Shown here: one piece after another, positions 16,217 through 25,520 of the stretch
Position numbering within the stretch: the first letter of the stretch is position 1
Layout: every line of letters starts with the position of its first letter
Assembly: GCA_016719485.1 (NCBI GenBank)
Contig: JADJZB010000002.1
Span: 248,001 to 312,000, forward strand
DNA: 64,000 bases
Source: Holophagales bacterium
GTDB lineage: Bacteria > Acidobacteriota > Thermoanaerobaculia > UBA5066
Reading direction: 5' to 3'
Notes under the pieces: model-generated
Seen by the model: only the letters and a program-made list of their open reading frames with translations
Databases searched by the model: none
What the model was told of the DNA's origin: nothing
Made by a program: the position numbers and the translations under genes

Positions 16217-17419
16217 GTGGCCTCTCCCTTCGTTCTTCTGCGCGGCCCCGGGTGGCGGCTCCCGGCGCCGCTCGACCTGGGCTCCCCGCTCGAGGTCCGA
16301 GCCGTCGCGGCGGATCGGCCCGGCGACCTGCCCGACCTTCTCGCCTGGCTCGACGCCGTGGCCGGCTCGGGCCGGCCGGAGAGGATCGCGGCGGGCTTCC
16401 TGACGTACGAGGCCGGGGTGACGATCGAAGGGTCGAGGGAGCTGTTCCGGCCGCCCGCGACGCCTCTCGCCTGGTTCGGGCTCTTCGACACCGCACGACG
16501 AAGGGGTCCGGACACGGCGGCGGGACGGCGCGCGGGGGACGACCGCGTCGACGAACGCAGCCGTGGACCCGGAGTGGAGCCGCCGGCCGACATGCACCTT
16601 CCGGAGTGGACGGCGGCCGTCGAAGCCATCCGGGAGGGGATCGCCCGCGGCGACGTCTACCAGGCGAACCTGACGCGGCGGACGTCCCGGGCGCTGCCGG
16701 TCTCACCTCGCCGGCTCGCCGACCTGCTCTGGGCCGACAACCCCGTCCCGTGGGCGATCTGCATCGACACTGGTACCGAGGCCGTCGTGTCGAACTCGCC
16801 GGAGCTCTTCCTGGACGCCGACCTCGCGTCCCGGCGCGTGGCCTCGGCCCCGATCAAGGGAACCGTGCCCCGCTTCCTCGGCGGAAGCGAGGAGGCCGCA
16901 CGCTCGGCCCTGCTGGCATCGGAGAAGGATGCCGCGGAGCACCTGATGATCGTCGACCTGATCCGCAACGACCTCGGGCGAGTCTGCGAAGCGGGAAGCG
17001 TTCACGTTCCCGCCTTCCGGACGGTGAGGAGCTTCCGGCACCTCCACCACCTCGAGTCGACCGTGGCCGGGACCCTCCGCGCCGGGACCCGGCTCTCGGA
17101 CCTCCTCGTCGCGACGCTGCCGGGAGGGTCGATCACCGGCGCCCCGAAGCGCGCGGCGCTCGGGTTCATCCAAAGGCTCGAGCCGGTGGCCCGTGGACCG
17201 TACACGGGTGCCGCGGGCTTCGTTCGCGGAGACGGGACCGCCGTGTTCAACGTGGCCATCCGGACGGCCATCCTCCGGGGAGAGACGGTCTCCTACCACG
17301 CGGGCGGCGGTATCGTCTGGGACTCGGACCCCCTGCTCGAGTGGGCGGAGACCGAAACGAAATCCCGCGAGTTCTTCCGGGCGCTCGCCTCCGCGGCGAG
17401 AGAGAGCGAGGTCCCGTGA
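16217..17419 (+). CDS. pabB: Aminodeoxychorismate synthase component I
   Basis: PabB aminates chorismate to 4-amino-4-deoxychorismate for folate synthesis. GTG 16217 gives 400 residues. Family features: WTAAVEAIREGIARGDVYQANLTRR (about 131-155), then APIKGTVPR with the lysine that distinguishes PabB from anthranilate synthase, and SEKDAAEHLMIVDLIRNDLG. LPGGSITGAPKRAAL and GAAGFVRGDGTAVFNVAIRT complete the chorismate-binding core. It is shorter than E. coli PabB (about 450 aa), with a reduced N-terminal half. No pabA amidotransferase is adjacent. It overlaps pabC by 4 bp, so the two p-aminobenzoate steps are co-translated. Confidence 0.93.
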   Translation: MASPFVLLRGPGWRLPAPLDLGSPLEVRAVAADRPGDLPDLLAWLDAVAGSGRPERIAAGFLTYEAGVTIEGSRELFRPPATPLAWFGLFDTARRRGPDTAAGRRAGDDRVDERSRGPGVEPPADMHLPEWTAAVEAIREGIARGDVYQANLTRRTSRALPVSPRRLADLLWADNPVPWAICIDTGTEAVVSNSPELFLDADLASRRVASAPIKGTVPRFLGGSEEAARSALLASEKDAAEHLMIVDLIRNDLGRVCEAGSVHVPAFRTVRSFRHLHHLESTVAGTLRAGTRLSDLLVATLPGGSITGAPKRAALGFIQRLEPVARGPYTGAAGFVRGDGTAVFNVAIRTAILRGETVSYHAGGGIVWDSDPLLEWAETETKSREFFRALASAARESEVP

Positions 17420-18195
17420 GCCCCGACCCCGTCCCCTTCGATGCCCCGGCCGTCGAGCGCGGCTTCGGCTTCTTCGAGACGCTCCTTCTCATCGGGCGCC
17501 GGGCCATCCTCTGGGAGCCCCACGCCCGTCGCCTCCTGACGGCCCTCGAAGCGCTCGACCTCCCGGCACCGTCCCTCGAGGCCCTGGAATCGTCCTCCGG
17601 CGCCGCCCTCCAGGGGATCGGGGACGACGACGGAGAGAGGGCACTGCGCCTCTCCTGGATCGCCGTCGGACCCGACGTGGACGCCCCGGCTTCGTGGAGG
17701 CTCGACGCGTCGGTCCGGCCGATCCCTGGGAACACCCTGGCCCGCAGGGCCGGCTCGCGGGCCGTGACGGTGCCGGGACGATTCCGACGCGATTCCCCCG
17801 GATTCAAGTCGACGAGCTACTTCGGGGCCGTGGCGGCGCTCCGGCACGCCCGCCGTTCGGGCGGGGACGAGGGGCTGTTCACGGATGGGGACCTCTACCT
17901 CGAAGGAGCTTCGACCGGACTCGTGGCGTGGAACGGCGGGCGGTTCGCGGGGCTCGCCCCGGGGGCGCTCCCGTCCGTCACGGCCGAGGCATTCCTCGAT
18001 GGGGCGGGGGAGAGACGAGGCCTGGACCGCGAGGAGCTCCTCGCCGGCGCGATCCTTCTCGGGTCCCTGACGACGGCCGTTCCGCTCCTCGCACTCGACG
18101 GCGTCGAGTGCGGCCTCCCGCCGGCGATGCTGCGGGCCTGCGAGGCGTTCCGGCAGCGGCTCCGGACGGACGCCGCAATGCAGAAAACGCTCTAG
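17416..18195 (+). CDS. pabC: Class IV aminotransferase, probable 4-amino-4-deoxychorismate lyase
   Basis: PabC uses PLP to eliminate pyruvate from aminodeoxychorismate, giving p-aminobenzoate. The GTG at 17416 overlaps the pabB stop and gives 259 residues. Fold type IV landmarks are GFGFFETLLL near the N-terminus, the PLP-lysine region SPGFKSTSYF (about 133-142) and DEGLFTDGDLYLEGASTGLV (about 154-173). LLGSLTTAVPLLALDG lies near the C-terminus. Sequence alone does not separate the lyase from branched-chain or D-amino acid aminotransferases, but coupling to pabB makes the lyase assignment strong. Confidence 0.87.
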   Translation: MSPDPVPFDAPAVERGFGFFETLLLIGRRAILWEPHARRLLTALEALDLPAPSLEALESSSGAALQGIGDDDGERALRLSWIAVGPDVDAPASWRLDASVRPIPGNTLARRAGSRAVTVPGRFRRDSPGFKSTSYFGAVAALRHARRSGGDEGLFTDGDLYLEGASTGLVAWNGGRFAGLAPGALPSVTAEAFLDGAGERRGLDREELLAGAILLGSLTTAVPLLALDGVECGLPPAMLRACEAFRQRLRTDAAMQKTL

Positions 18196-18198
18196 ACT
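18193..18198 (+). promoter_or_regulatory. -10-like hexamer before the SDR gene
   Basis: TAGACT overlaps the pabC stop and lies 20 nt before the ATG at 18219. The predicted short leader keeps a purine-rich GAAGAGAGG ribosome site. No -35 match is visible. Confidence 0.3.
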
Positions 18199-18218
18199 GT
18201 TCCGAAGAGAGGCACGGT

Positions 18219-19337
18219 ATGGCCACGAAGAAAGCGCGCCCGACTCCCGCCGCGTCCCACGTCGTTCTCTTCACGGGCTTCCCGGGCTTCATCGGCGCCC
18301 GTCTCATCCCGAGGCTCCTGGAGCTGAAGCCCGACACCGTCTTCCACTGCCTCGTGCAGGAGAAGTTCCTCGACCTGGCGCGGAGCTCGGTGGAGCAGCT
18401 CGCCGCGACGCATCCCAGGACGAAGGGGCGCATCGAGCTCGTGATGGGAGACATCACCGCTCCGGGACTCGGGATCGGCGAGACCGAGGCCCGCCTCCTG
18501 CACCGGAAGCTGACCGGCTGCTACCACCTCGCGGCGGTGTACGACCTCGCCGTGGCCCGGGACGTGGCGATGAGGATCAACGTCGAGGGAACGCGGAACG
18601 TCCTCGGCTTCCTGGAGGAGTGCCCGCACCTGCGGCGGTTCGACTACGTGTCGACGGCGTACGTGTCGGGAACCGCGGTCGGCACGTACCGCGAGACCGA
18701 TCTCGACGTCGGGCAGTCGTTCAAGAACTACTACGAGGAGACGAAGTTCCTCGCGGAGGAGGCGGTCAAGGGGAGCGCCCTGCCGACGACGACCTACCGG
18801 CCGGCCATCGTCGTGGGCGACTCCCGGACGGGCGAGACGGCGAAATTCGACGGTCCCTACTTCGCGCTGAACGCGATGCGGCAGCTCCCGTCGCCCGGCG
18901 TCTTCGTGAAGGTCGGCCGGGGAACGGCCCCCGTGAATCTCGTCCCGGTCGACTACGTTCTCGAGGCGATGGCGCGCCTCTCGAGCTGGGAGGGCGCGAT
19001 CGGGAAGACGTACCACCTGACGGACCCGAACCCTCTCTCCGCCTACGAGATCGAAGAGCTCTTCGCGAAGGCCATCGGCAAGCACTTCCTCTTCGTCCCG
19101 GTTCCGACGGTCCTCGCGAAGCTCCTCTTCTCGCCGAAGCCGATCCAGGACTACTTCGGCATGCCCGCCGCGACGGTCGAGTACTTCGACCACCCGGTCC
19201 GGTACGACAACGCCCAGGCGGCCGCGGACCTCGCGGCGTTCGGCGTGTCCTGCCCGCCTTTTGCCGACTACGTCCAGAACCTCGTCGCCTTCTACCGCAA
19301 GCACGTCGAGAAGATCACCCGCGGGGCGATGATTTGA
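18219..19337 (+). CDS. Extended SDR / fatty acyl reductase-like NAD(P)-dependent oxidoreductase
   Basis: This Rossmann-fold protein of 372 residues has the nucleotide motif TGFPGFIG at 19-26, VEGTRNVLGFLEEC (about 122-135) and a catalytic set of Ser145 (DYVSTAYVSG) with Tyr172 and Lys176 (YEETK). The pattern GFPGFIGARLIPRLLE and the early LVQEKFLDLA resemble thioester/fatty acyl-CoA reductases (NAD-binding_4, male-sterility type) more than sugar epimerases. The ATG at 18219 follows GAAGAGAGG. It overlaps the aldehyde dehydrogenase gene by 4 bp (TTGA), so the pair probably acts in sequence on an alcohol/aldehyde or acyl substrate. The substrate is not identified. Confidence 0.8.
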   Translation: MATKKARPTPAASHVVLFTGFPGFIGARLIPRLLELKPDTVFHCLVQEKFLDLARSSVEQLAATHPRTKGRIELVMGDITAPGLGIGETEARLLHRKLTGCYHLAAVYDLAVARDVAMRINVEGTRNVLGFLEECPHLRRFDYVSTAYVSGTAVGTYRETDLDVGQSFKNYYEETKFLAEEAVKGSALPTTTYRPAIVVGDSRTGETAKFDGPYFALNAMRQLPSPGVFVKVGRGTAPVNLVPVDYVLEAMARLSSWEGAIGKTYHLTDPNPLSAYEIEELFAKAIGKHFLFVPVPTVLAKLLFSPKPIQDYFGMPAATVEYFDHPVRYDNAQAAADLAAFGVSCPPFADYVQNLVAFYRKHVEKITRGAMI

Positions 19338-20983
19338 AGGGAGCCCTCTCCCTCCCGACCGGGCCGATCATCGACGGCCAGGACGTCGCGACGGGGACGA
19401 CGTTCTTCACCCGGAACCCGGCGACGGGGGAGAAGCTCGCCGAGATCCACCGTGCGGGGCCCGCCGAGATCGACGCCGCTGTCGCGGCCGCCCGGAAGGC
19501 GTACCTCCACTGGGGCGCCCGGACCCCGAAGGAGCGGCAGAAGCACCTCGCGAGCCTCCTCGAGGTCGTCCGCAGGTCCCACGACGGCCTGTCGCGGCTC
19601 ATTGCCCTCGAACAGGGAAAGCCGGTCGCCGAGGCGCGAGCCCTCGATCTCGTACCGGCCGCGGACGCCCTCCGGTACCTCTCGAGGTTCACGGAGGAGC
19701 TGCTCGCTCCGAAGTCGGTCGACTACCAGCAGATCCTCTTCGCGCACAAGGCGGCCTCGTTTCGCTACGAGCCGCTCGGCGTCGTCGCGGTCATCACCCC
19801 CTGGAACTTCCCGTTCGCGATTCCCATGGTCGAGCTGGCCGCGTGCCTTGCGGCAGGGAATACCGTCGTCCTGAAACCCGCCTCCGCGACGGCGCAGACG
19901 GGCCTCGCGATCGGCGAGCTCTGCAGGCGGGCAGGCCTTCCGCCCGGTGTCGTCAACGTCGTGACGGCGACGGGCTCCGACGTCGACCGTCTCCTCGAGC
20001 ACCCGGGAGTCGCGAAGATCCTCTTCACGGGCTCCGTCGAAACCGGATGCCACGTGATGCGGAAAGCGTCGAAAAACGTCACGCCGTTCGTTCTCGAGCT
20101 GGGCGGCAAGGACGCGGCGGTGGTCGCGGCGGACGCGGATCTCGATCGAACGGCGAGCGGCCTCGTCTGGGGCGCTTTCGCGAACGCGGGGCAGGCGTGC
20201 GGGTCGATCGAGCGCGTCTACGTGGTGAGGAGCGTCGCCGACGAGCTCGTCGCGAAGATCGTCGAGCGGACGAGACGGCTGCGCCAGGGAGACCCGCTCG
20301 CCGAGGCGACGGACCTCGGACCGATGACGACCGCCGAGCAGAGGGACTTCGTCGACGCCCAGGTGCGCGAGGCCGTCGCGCAGGGCGCGCGGGCGCTGAC
20401 CGGTGGCGAGAAGCCCGTCGCGAAGGGGTACTGGTTCCCGCCCACCGTCCTCGTCGACGTGCACCACGGGATGCGCGTGATGACGGAAGAGACGTTCGGG
20501 CCGGTCCTCCCGATCGTCGTCGTCGACGACCTCGACGAGGCGATCGCGCTCGCGAACGACTCGGAGTTCGGCCTCACCGCCTCCGGGTGGACCCGCTCGA
20601 CGAAGACGGCCCAGAAGCTCGTCGAGGAGCTCCGGACGGGGACCGTCACGATCAACGATCACCTCTACTCCTTCGGCGAGCCGACGGCGACCTGGGGCGG
20701 GCTCGGCAAGTCCGGGATCGGCCGGAGCCACGGCGTCCACGGACTGATGGAGCTCGTGAACGTCAAGCACGTCGGCGTCGACCTCCAGGACTCGCCCGCG
20801 GCCCCCTGGTGGTACCCGTACGACGGCGCCTTCCAGGAGTTCATGAAGAAGGCCTTCGGACTCCTCTACGCCCGAGACGCCCGGACGAAGATGACCGACG
20901 GCCTGGGTCTCCTCTCGAGCGGCCGGTTCTTCGGCTACGTGAAGGTGTCGAAGATCGCCGCGAAGCTCGGAAAGGTGTTCTGA
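19334..20983 (+). CDS. Aldehyde dehydrogenase family protein with C-terminal extension
   Basis: This is an NAD(P)-dependent aldehyde dehydrogenase of 549 residues. The only workable start is TTG 19334, overlapping the SDR stop. Motifs: VAVITPWNFPFAIP (about 151-164), KPASATAQTG, FTGSVETG (231-238), LELGGKD with catalytic Glu255, and NAGQACGSIERVYV with nucleophile Cys289. TEETFGPVLPIVVV and GGLGKSGIGRSHG complete the fold. Residues about 490-549 extend past the normal end (PWWYPYDGAFQEFMKKAFGL), resembling the hydrophobic tails of long-chain fatty aldehyde dehydrogenases. Coupling to the acyl reductase-like SDR suggests lipid aldehyde metabolism, as inference. Confidence 0.9.
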   Translation: MKGALSLPTGPIIDGQDVATGTTFFTRNPATGEKLAEIHRAGPAEIDAAVAAARKAYLHWGARTPKERQKHLASLLEVVRRSHDGLSRLIALEQGKPVAEARALDLVPAADALRYLSRFTEELLAPKSVDYQQILFAHKAASFRYEPLGVVAVITPWNFPFAIPMVELAACLAAGNTVVLKPASATAQTGLAIGELCRRAGLPPGVVNVVTATGSDVDRLLEHPGVAKILFTGSVETGCHVMRKASKNVTPFVLELGGKDAAVVAADADLDRTASGLVWGAFANAGQACGSIERVYVVRSVADELVAKIVERTRRLRQGDPLAEATDLGPMTTAEQRDFVDAQVREAVAQGARALTGGEKPVAKGYWFPPTVLVDVHHGMRVMTEETFGPVLPIVVVDDLDEAIALANDSEFGLTASGWTRSTKTAQKLVEELRTGTVTINDHLYSFGEPTATWGGLGKSGIGRSHGVHGLMELVNVKHVGVDLQDSPAAPWWYPYDGAFQEFMKKAFGLLYARDARTKMTDGLGLLSSGRFFGYVKVSKIAAKLGKVF

Positions 20984-21017
20984 GGCCGGGGCGACGGGCG
21001 CGCCGCCGGGCTCTCTC

Positions 21018-21023
21018 TAGAAT
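21018..21023 (+). promoter_or_regulatory. -10-like hexamer before uvrC
   Basis: TAGAAT ends 7 nt before the uvrC GTG at 21031, so a transcript started at the usual distance would begin at or beside the start codon. No -35 is evident and no ribosome-binding site fits. Confidence 0.45.
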
Positions 21024-21030
21024 CCCCTCC

Positions 21031-22839
21031 GTGGGGGCCCCTCCCGACCTCTCCTCGTACCCCGACCAGCCGGGGATCTACCTTTACCGCGACGCGAAAG
21101 GGAAGATCCTCTACGTCGGGAAGGCGCGCTCGATCCGCAAGCGCCTGGCCTCGTACTTCGTCGCAGGACCGAAGCACCCGAAGACGGAGGCGCTCCTCGC
21201 CGAGTTCGAGACGATCGACACCGTCGTCGCGAACACCGAGAGCGAGGCGCTCGCCCTCGAGAACGCGTTCATCAAGAAGCACAAGCCCCGGTACAACATC
21301 CTGCTGCGGGACGACAAGACCTACCCGTACATCAAGGTGACGACGGGGGAGGAGTGGCCCCGGGCGCACGTGACGCGGCGGGTCCTCAGGGACGGGCACA
21401 GCTACTTCGGACCGTTCCTCCCGGCACGAACGTGCCGCGGCGCGATGAAGATGGTGCAGCGGATGTTCCAGGTCCGTACGTGCCGGATCGAGATCGACGG
21501 GAACCTGCCCCGCCCGTGTCTCTACTTCGACATGCACGCGTGCCTCGGACCGTGCGTGGCGTCGCTGACGACGAAGGCGGCGTACGACGAGGCCGTCCGT
21601 GACGTGCTCCTCTTCCTGTCCGGCCGAAACGACGAGCTGGCCCTGCGCCTCCGGTCGAAGATGGAGACCGCCGCAGAGGCCGAGGGCTACGAGATGGCAG
21701 CGGCGTACAGGGACTGCCTGAGAACCGTCGAGGAGCTCGCTCAGAAGCAGCGGGTGCAGTCGCTCGCGGGGGAGGACGTCGACGTCTTCGGCGACTTCAG
21801 CGACGGCGGCAACCTCGCCGTCGCGGTGCTCCACGTGCGCGGCGGGACCGTTCTGGACACGCGCGAGCTCTTCTGGGAGGGAATCGGCGACGTCGACCCG
21901 GAGGAGTTCTGGGTCGCGTTGCTGTCGCAGTACTACGACGCGACGACCTTCCTTCCCAAAGAGGTCCACCTGCCCTCGGAGGTACCGGAGGAGGCGCTCG
22001 CTCCGGTCGAGACGTGGCTCTCGGAACGGCGCGGCGCCAGGGTCGAGATCCGGACGCCGAAGCGGGGCGCCGCGTTCGAACGGGTGAGGATCGCCCGGGA
22101 CAACGCCCGGACGAGCCACGTCCGGCGCTTCCGGATCGTCCGCGAGGCGGGGGAGAAGGCGACGCTGGCGCTCGCGAAGGCGCTCGACCTCGACCACCGC
22201 CCCGCCCGGATCGAGTGCTTCGACATCTCCCACCTTCAGGGGAGCGACACCTACGCCTCCTGCGTCGTCTTCATCGACGGCAAGCCTCAGAAGGACGAAT
22301 ACCGGGCGTTCCGGATCGACCGCCCCGTGCCGGACGACTTCGCCTCGATCGCCGAGGCCGTCACGCGGCGCTACGAACGGCGGAGAGAGGAGGGCGAGCC
22401 CTTTCCCGATCTCCTCGTCATCGACGGGGGAAAAGGGCAGCTCTCGGCAGCCCTCGCGGCTCTGGACCGGATCGGGATCGAGATGCCGGCGATCGGCCTC
22501 GCAAAACGGGAGGAAGAGGTCTTCGTCCCGGGACGCTCCCTGCCCCTGGTTCTCCCGCGCCGGCACGCCGGGCTGAAGCTGCTCCAGCGCGCCCGCGACG
22601 AGGCGCACCGCTTCGGCCTCAGGCACCACCGCCGGGCGAGGACCCGCCGGACGCTCGCGAGCCCGCTCCTCGAGGTCCCGGGTCTCGGGCCGGCTTCCGT
22701 CCGGCGTCTCCTGGCCGTCTTCGGGAACGCGGAGGCCGTCCTCGCTGCGACGGCACAGGCCCTGGCTGCAGCCGGAGGAAAGGCCTCTGCCTCGCGAATA
22801 GAGAGATGGAGGGCGTCCCGGGAGGACAAGGGCCGGTAG
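21031..22839 (+). CDS. uvrC: Excinuclease ABC subunit C
   Basis: UvrC makes both incisions in nucleotide excision repair. GTG 21031 gives 602 residues. The GIY-YIG nuclease for the 3' cut is at about 14-90 (QPGIYLYRDAKGKILYVGKA). A cysteine cluster (CRIEIDGNLPRPCLYFDMHAC) lies at about 150-171, and a UVR helix pair (about 200-240) follows for UvrB contact. The RNase H-like C-terminal nuclease has IECFDISHLQGSDTYASCVV and LLVIDGGKGQLSAA. A helix-hairpin-helix pair (LLEVPGLGPASVRRLLAVFG) ends the protein. Length and order are standard. It is preceded by a -10-like TAGAAT only 7 nt from the start codon. Confidence 0.97.
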   Translation: MGAPPDLSSYPDQPGIYLYRDAKGKILYVGKARSIRKRLASYFVAGPKHPKTEALLAEFETIDTVVANTESEALALENAFIKKHKPRYNILLRDDKTYPYIKVTTGEEWPRAHVTRRVLRDGHSYFGPFLPARTCRGAMKMVQRMFQVRTCRIEIDGNLPRPCLYFDMHACLGPCVASLTTKAAYDEAVRDVLLFLSGRNDELALRLRSKMETAAEAEGYEMAAAYRDCLRTVEELAQKQRVQSLAGEDVDVFGDFSDGGNLAVAVLHVRGGTVLDTRELFWEGIGDVDPEEFWVALLSQYYDATTFLPKEVHLPSEVPEEALAPVETWLSERRGARVEIRTPKRGAAFERVRIARDNARTSHVRRFRIVREAGEKATLALAKALDLDHRPARIECFDISHLQGSDTYASCVVFIDGKPQKDEYRAFRIDRPVPDDFASIAEAVTRRYERRREEGEPFPDLLVIDGGKGQLSAALAALDRIGIEMPAIGLAKREEEVFVPGRSLPLVLPRRHAGLKLLQRARDEAHRFGLRHHRRARTRRTLASPLLEVPGLGPASVRRLLAVFGNAEAVLAATAQALAAAGGKASASRIERWRASREDKGR

Positions 22840-22842
22840 AAT
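22837..22842 (+). promoter_or_regulatory. -10-like hexamer before the DUF4388-DnaJ-TPR gene
   Basis: TAGAAT overlaps the uvrC stop and ends 9 nt before ATG 22852. There is no ribosome-binding site between them. Confidence 0.4.
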
Positions 22843-22851
22843 CCACGGTCT

Positions 22852-24354
22852 ATGGACACTTCCAAGTCGGGGGGCGGCTCGCTCTCGGGAGGGACGCTCG
22901 AGAAGACGGAATTCGCGGAGGTCCTCCGGTCGGCGTATCACGCGAGGAAGAACGCGCAGGTCCTCGTCTCGTCGAAGGGGGAGGAACGGAGCTTCTGGTT
23001 TCACCGGGGACGGCTCCTCTCCGCGTCGTCGAACCGGGAAGCCCAGCTCGTCGGGGAGCTGCTCCGGGCGTTCGGGCTCGCCGACGAATCCGTGCTGTTC
23101 TCGGCCTTCGAGAAGGCCCTCTCGGATCCGGGCCGTGGACTCGCGAACGCACTCAGGGATTCCGGGGCGGTCGCTCCCTACATTGCCGACGCCTGCGTCA
23201 GGGCGCTCGCGGAGAAGGTCCTCTACTCGACGTTCCAGTGGACGTCGGGGATGTACACGATCGTGCCGCTCGAAGGTCCACCCGACATCCCCACGGCCTT
23301 CGACCAGACGACGGCGACCCTCATCCTCGAAGGCCTTCGCCGGCTCCCTCCGGTGATCGGCGCTCTCCCGAAGATCGAGCCGAAGGCGCGGCCCCTCCTC
23401 GCACCCGATCTCCTGATGCGCTATCAGTACGCGGCCGTCACGCCGGAAGAGGCCGAGGCGCTCGACGCGGTCGACGGGACGAAGTCCGCGGCCGACGTCT
23501 GCCTCGACCTGAGGATCCTCGAGAGGCTCCGGGCGGCGGGCTTCGTTACCCTGGCCACGAAGGCCTCCCGGCCCGATGAGCCGCCGGCGCCAGGAGGGGT
23601 CTGCTTCCTGAACGTCGAGATCGCCGGTACGCCTCCGAGCCCCCGCATGTCCGAAGCGCTCGAGATGCATGCGCGGCTCGTCTGGAACACGTACCGGCGT
23701 CTCGACTGGATCAACGCGTACGAGGTTCTCGGCGTTCCGGAGAACGCACAGGACGCCGATCTCCGGCAGGCCGTCCACGAACGGGCCAAGCTCTTCCACC
23801 CCGACAACGCCGTACGGGCCACTCTCGGCGACGCATCGGAAGCCCTCGAAGCGCTCTTCACGAAGGTCAGGGAAGCCGACCGGGCGTTCGCCACCACGGC
23901 GGCCCGGGAGGAGTACGACCGCTCGCTGAACCGCGGGACGATGTCGGCTCCTGTCTCGTTCGGCCAGACCAACCCGGAGGTTCAGCGACAGGTGGCCAAG
24001 GCGAACTACCAGCGAGCCCGGACTCTGGTCGAGATGGAGGATTACTACCCCGCTTACGAAATGCTCCGGCAGGCGGTGGAGTTCGACCCCGACAGGCCCG
24101 AGTACTGGACGTTTCTCGCGAAGGTGCAGGGGCGGAATCCGAAGTGGGTGCGGCAGGCGACCGAGACCCTCCGCCGCGCCGCCGCCCGTCTTCCCGAAAG
24201 CGTAGAGGTCTGGCTGGCTCTCGCAGACGCCTGCGCGAACGAGCGAAACGAAGTGGAGCGGGTCAAGGCGCTTCGGGAGGTCCTGAAGCTCGATCCGACG
24301 AACCGGAAGGCGGCGAAGGCGCTCGCGGAGATCGCGGCGACGAAGCCTCGCTGA
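22852..24354 (+). CDS. DUF4388 (PATAN-like) - DnaJ - TPR protein
   Basis: This is a 500-residue cytoplasmic protein with three parts. Residues about 16-140 resemble DUF4388/PATAN domains (EFAEVLRSAYHARKNAQVLV, then FWFHRGRLLSASS and ALAEKVLYSTFQWTSGMYTI). Residues 287-355 are a J domain (NAYEVLGVPENAQDADLRQA) with the HPD tripeptide at 316-318 (KLFHPDNA), so DnaK stimulation is possible. Residues about 375-500 are TPRs (KANYQRARTLVEMEDYYPAY, LKLDPTNRKAAKALAEIA). There is no Gly/Phe region or zinc finger, so it is not canonical DnaJ. It most likely links a signalling or scaffold module to Hsp70. Neighbours give no pathway. Confidence 0.82.
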   Translation: MDTSKSGGGSLSGGTLEKTEFAEVLRSAYHARKNAQVLVSSKGEERSFWFHRGRLLSASSNREAQLVGELLRAFGLADESVLFSAFEKALSDPGRGLANALRDSGAVAPYIADACVRALAEKVLYSTFQWTSGMYTIVPLEGPPDIPTAFDQTTATLILEGLRRLPPVIGALPKIEPKARPLLAPDLLMRYQYAAVTPEEAEALDAVDGTKSAADVCLDLRILERLRAAGFVTLATKASRPDEPPAPGGVCFLNVEIAGTPPSPRMSEALEMHARLVWNTYRRLDWINAYEVLGVPENAQDADLRQAVHERAKLFHPDNAVRATLGDASEALEALFTKVREADRAFATTAAREEYDRSLNRGTMSAPVSFGQTNPEVQRQVAKANYQRARTLVEMEDYYPAYEMLRQAVEFDPDRPEYWTFLAKVQGRNPKWVRQATETLRRAAARLPESVEVWLALADACANERNEVERVKALREVLKLDPTNRKAAKALAEIAATKPR

Positions 24355-24370
24355 CGAGGGCGCAGGGGAC

Positions 24371-24376
24371 TATCCT
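24371..24376 (+). promoter_or_regulatory. -10-like hexamer before the DUF4126 gene
   Basis: TATCCT ends 9 nt before ATG 24386. The same hexamer occurs at the expected distance before the RNase P RNA gene (25016-25021), which supports its use as a -10 box here. Confidence 0.35.
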
Positions 24377-24385
24377 CGAAGGACG

Positions 24386-25003
24386 ATGGAGTCTGTCGCT
24401 CACTTTGGCACGGGACTTGGTCTCGCGGCCGGAGCGGGCCTGAACGCGTACGCCGTCCTGCTCGTCTACGGTGGCATCGCCCGGCTCTTCCCCGAGGACT
24501 TTCCGGGCGCCATTGCGCGATTCCTCGCCGAGCCGACGACGCTCGGGGTCCTCCTCGGGCTCTACCTGCTCGAATTCTTCGCGGACAAGATTCCGGGGCT
24601 GGACCACGTGTGGGACGTCATCCACACCGTCGTCCGGCCCGTGGCCGGGGCGCTCCTGGCCGTCGCTGCGGTGGCCCCCACCTCCGAGACGCCGATGGCG
24701 ATCCTGGCCGGTGGGGGAGGCGGGGTCACGGCCTTGGCCTCGCACCTCGTCAAGGGCACCGTCCGGCTCACGTCGACGGCGCTGACGGCGGGCGTCGCGA
24801 ACTTCGCGCTGTCGCTCGCCGAGGACGTCCTCGCGGTCCTCCAGGCGATCGTCTCGATCTTCCTGCCCCTCGTCGCGCTCGTGCTGGCGGTCGCCGTGGC
24901 CGGCCTCTTCCTCCTCTGCGTCCCGAAGCTCGCGAGGGGCGTCGACCTCTTCGCCAATCGGCGTCGGCGAAAGGTCTCGGAGCCTCAAGACGCCGGCTCG
25001 TGA
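24386..25003 (+). CDS. DUF4126 membrane protein
   Basis: This 205-residue integral membrane protein has family-typical segments GTGLGLAAGAGLNAYAVLLV near the N-terminus and FFADKIPGLDHVWDVIHTVV (about 53-72). Several hydrophobic helices follow (VAGALLAVAAVAP, then LPLVALVLAVAVAGLFLLCV) and a basic C-terminus. The function of DUF4126 is unknown. Its ATG is 31 bp after the J-domain protein and preceded by a TATCCT hexamer. The RNase P RNA follows 24 bp downstream on the same strand. Confidence 0.85.
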   Translation: MESVAHFGTGLGLAAGAGLNAYAVLLVYGGIARLFPEDFPGAIARFLAEPTTLGVLLGLYLLEFFADKIPGLDHVWDVIHTVVRPVAGALLAVAAVAPTSETPMAILAGGGGGVTALASHLVKGTVRLTSTALTAGVANFALSLAEDVLAVLQAIVSIFLPLVALVLAVAVAGLFLLCVPKLARGVDLFANRRRRKVSEPQDAGS

Positions 25004-25015
25004 CGCGGGGCGGGG

Positions 25016-25021
25016 TATCCT
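25016..25021 (+). promoter_or_regulatory. -10 box of rnpB
   Basis: TATCCT is followed by 6 nt and then the first base of the rnpB P1 helix at 25028. Because the RNA 5' end can be placed by its P1 pairing, this fixes the -10 to start distance in this genome at about 7 nt. No convincing -35 is visible. Confidence 0.55.
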
Positions 25022-25027
25022 CCAGGC

Positions 25028-25520
<493 letters not shown>

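Noticed and set aside
20935..23799. Open frame of about 950 codons on the minus strand opposite uvrC and the DnaJ-TPR gene
   Set aside because: The translation is Arg/Glu/Leu-rich with no domain, and it is antisense to well-conserved genes.
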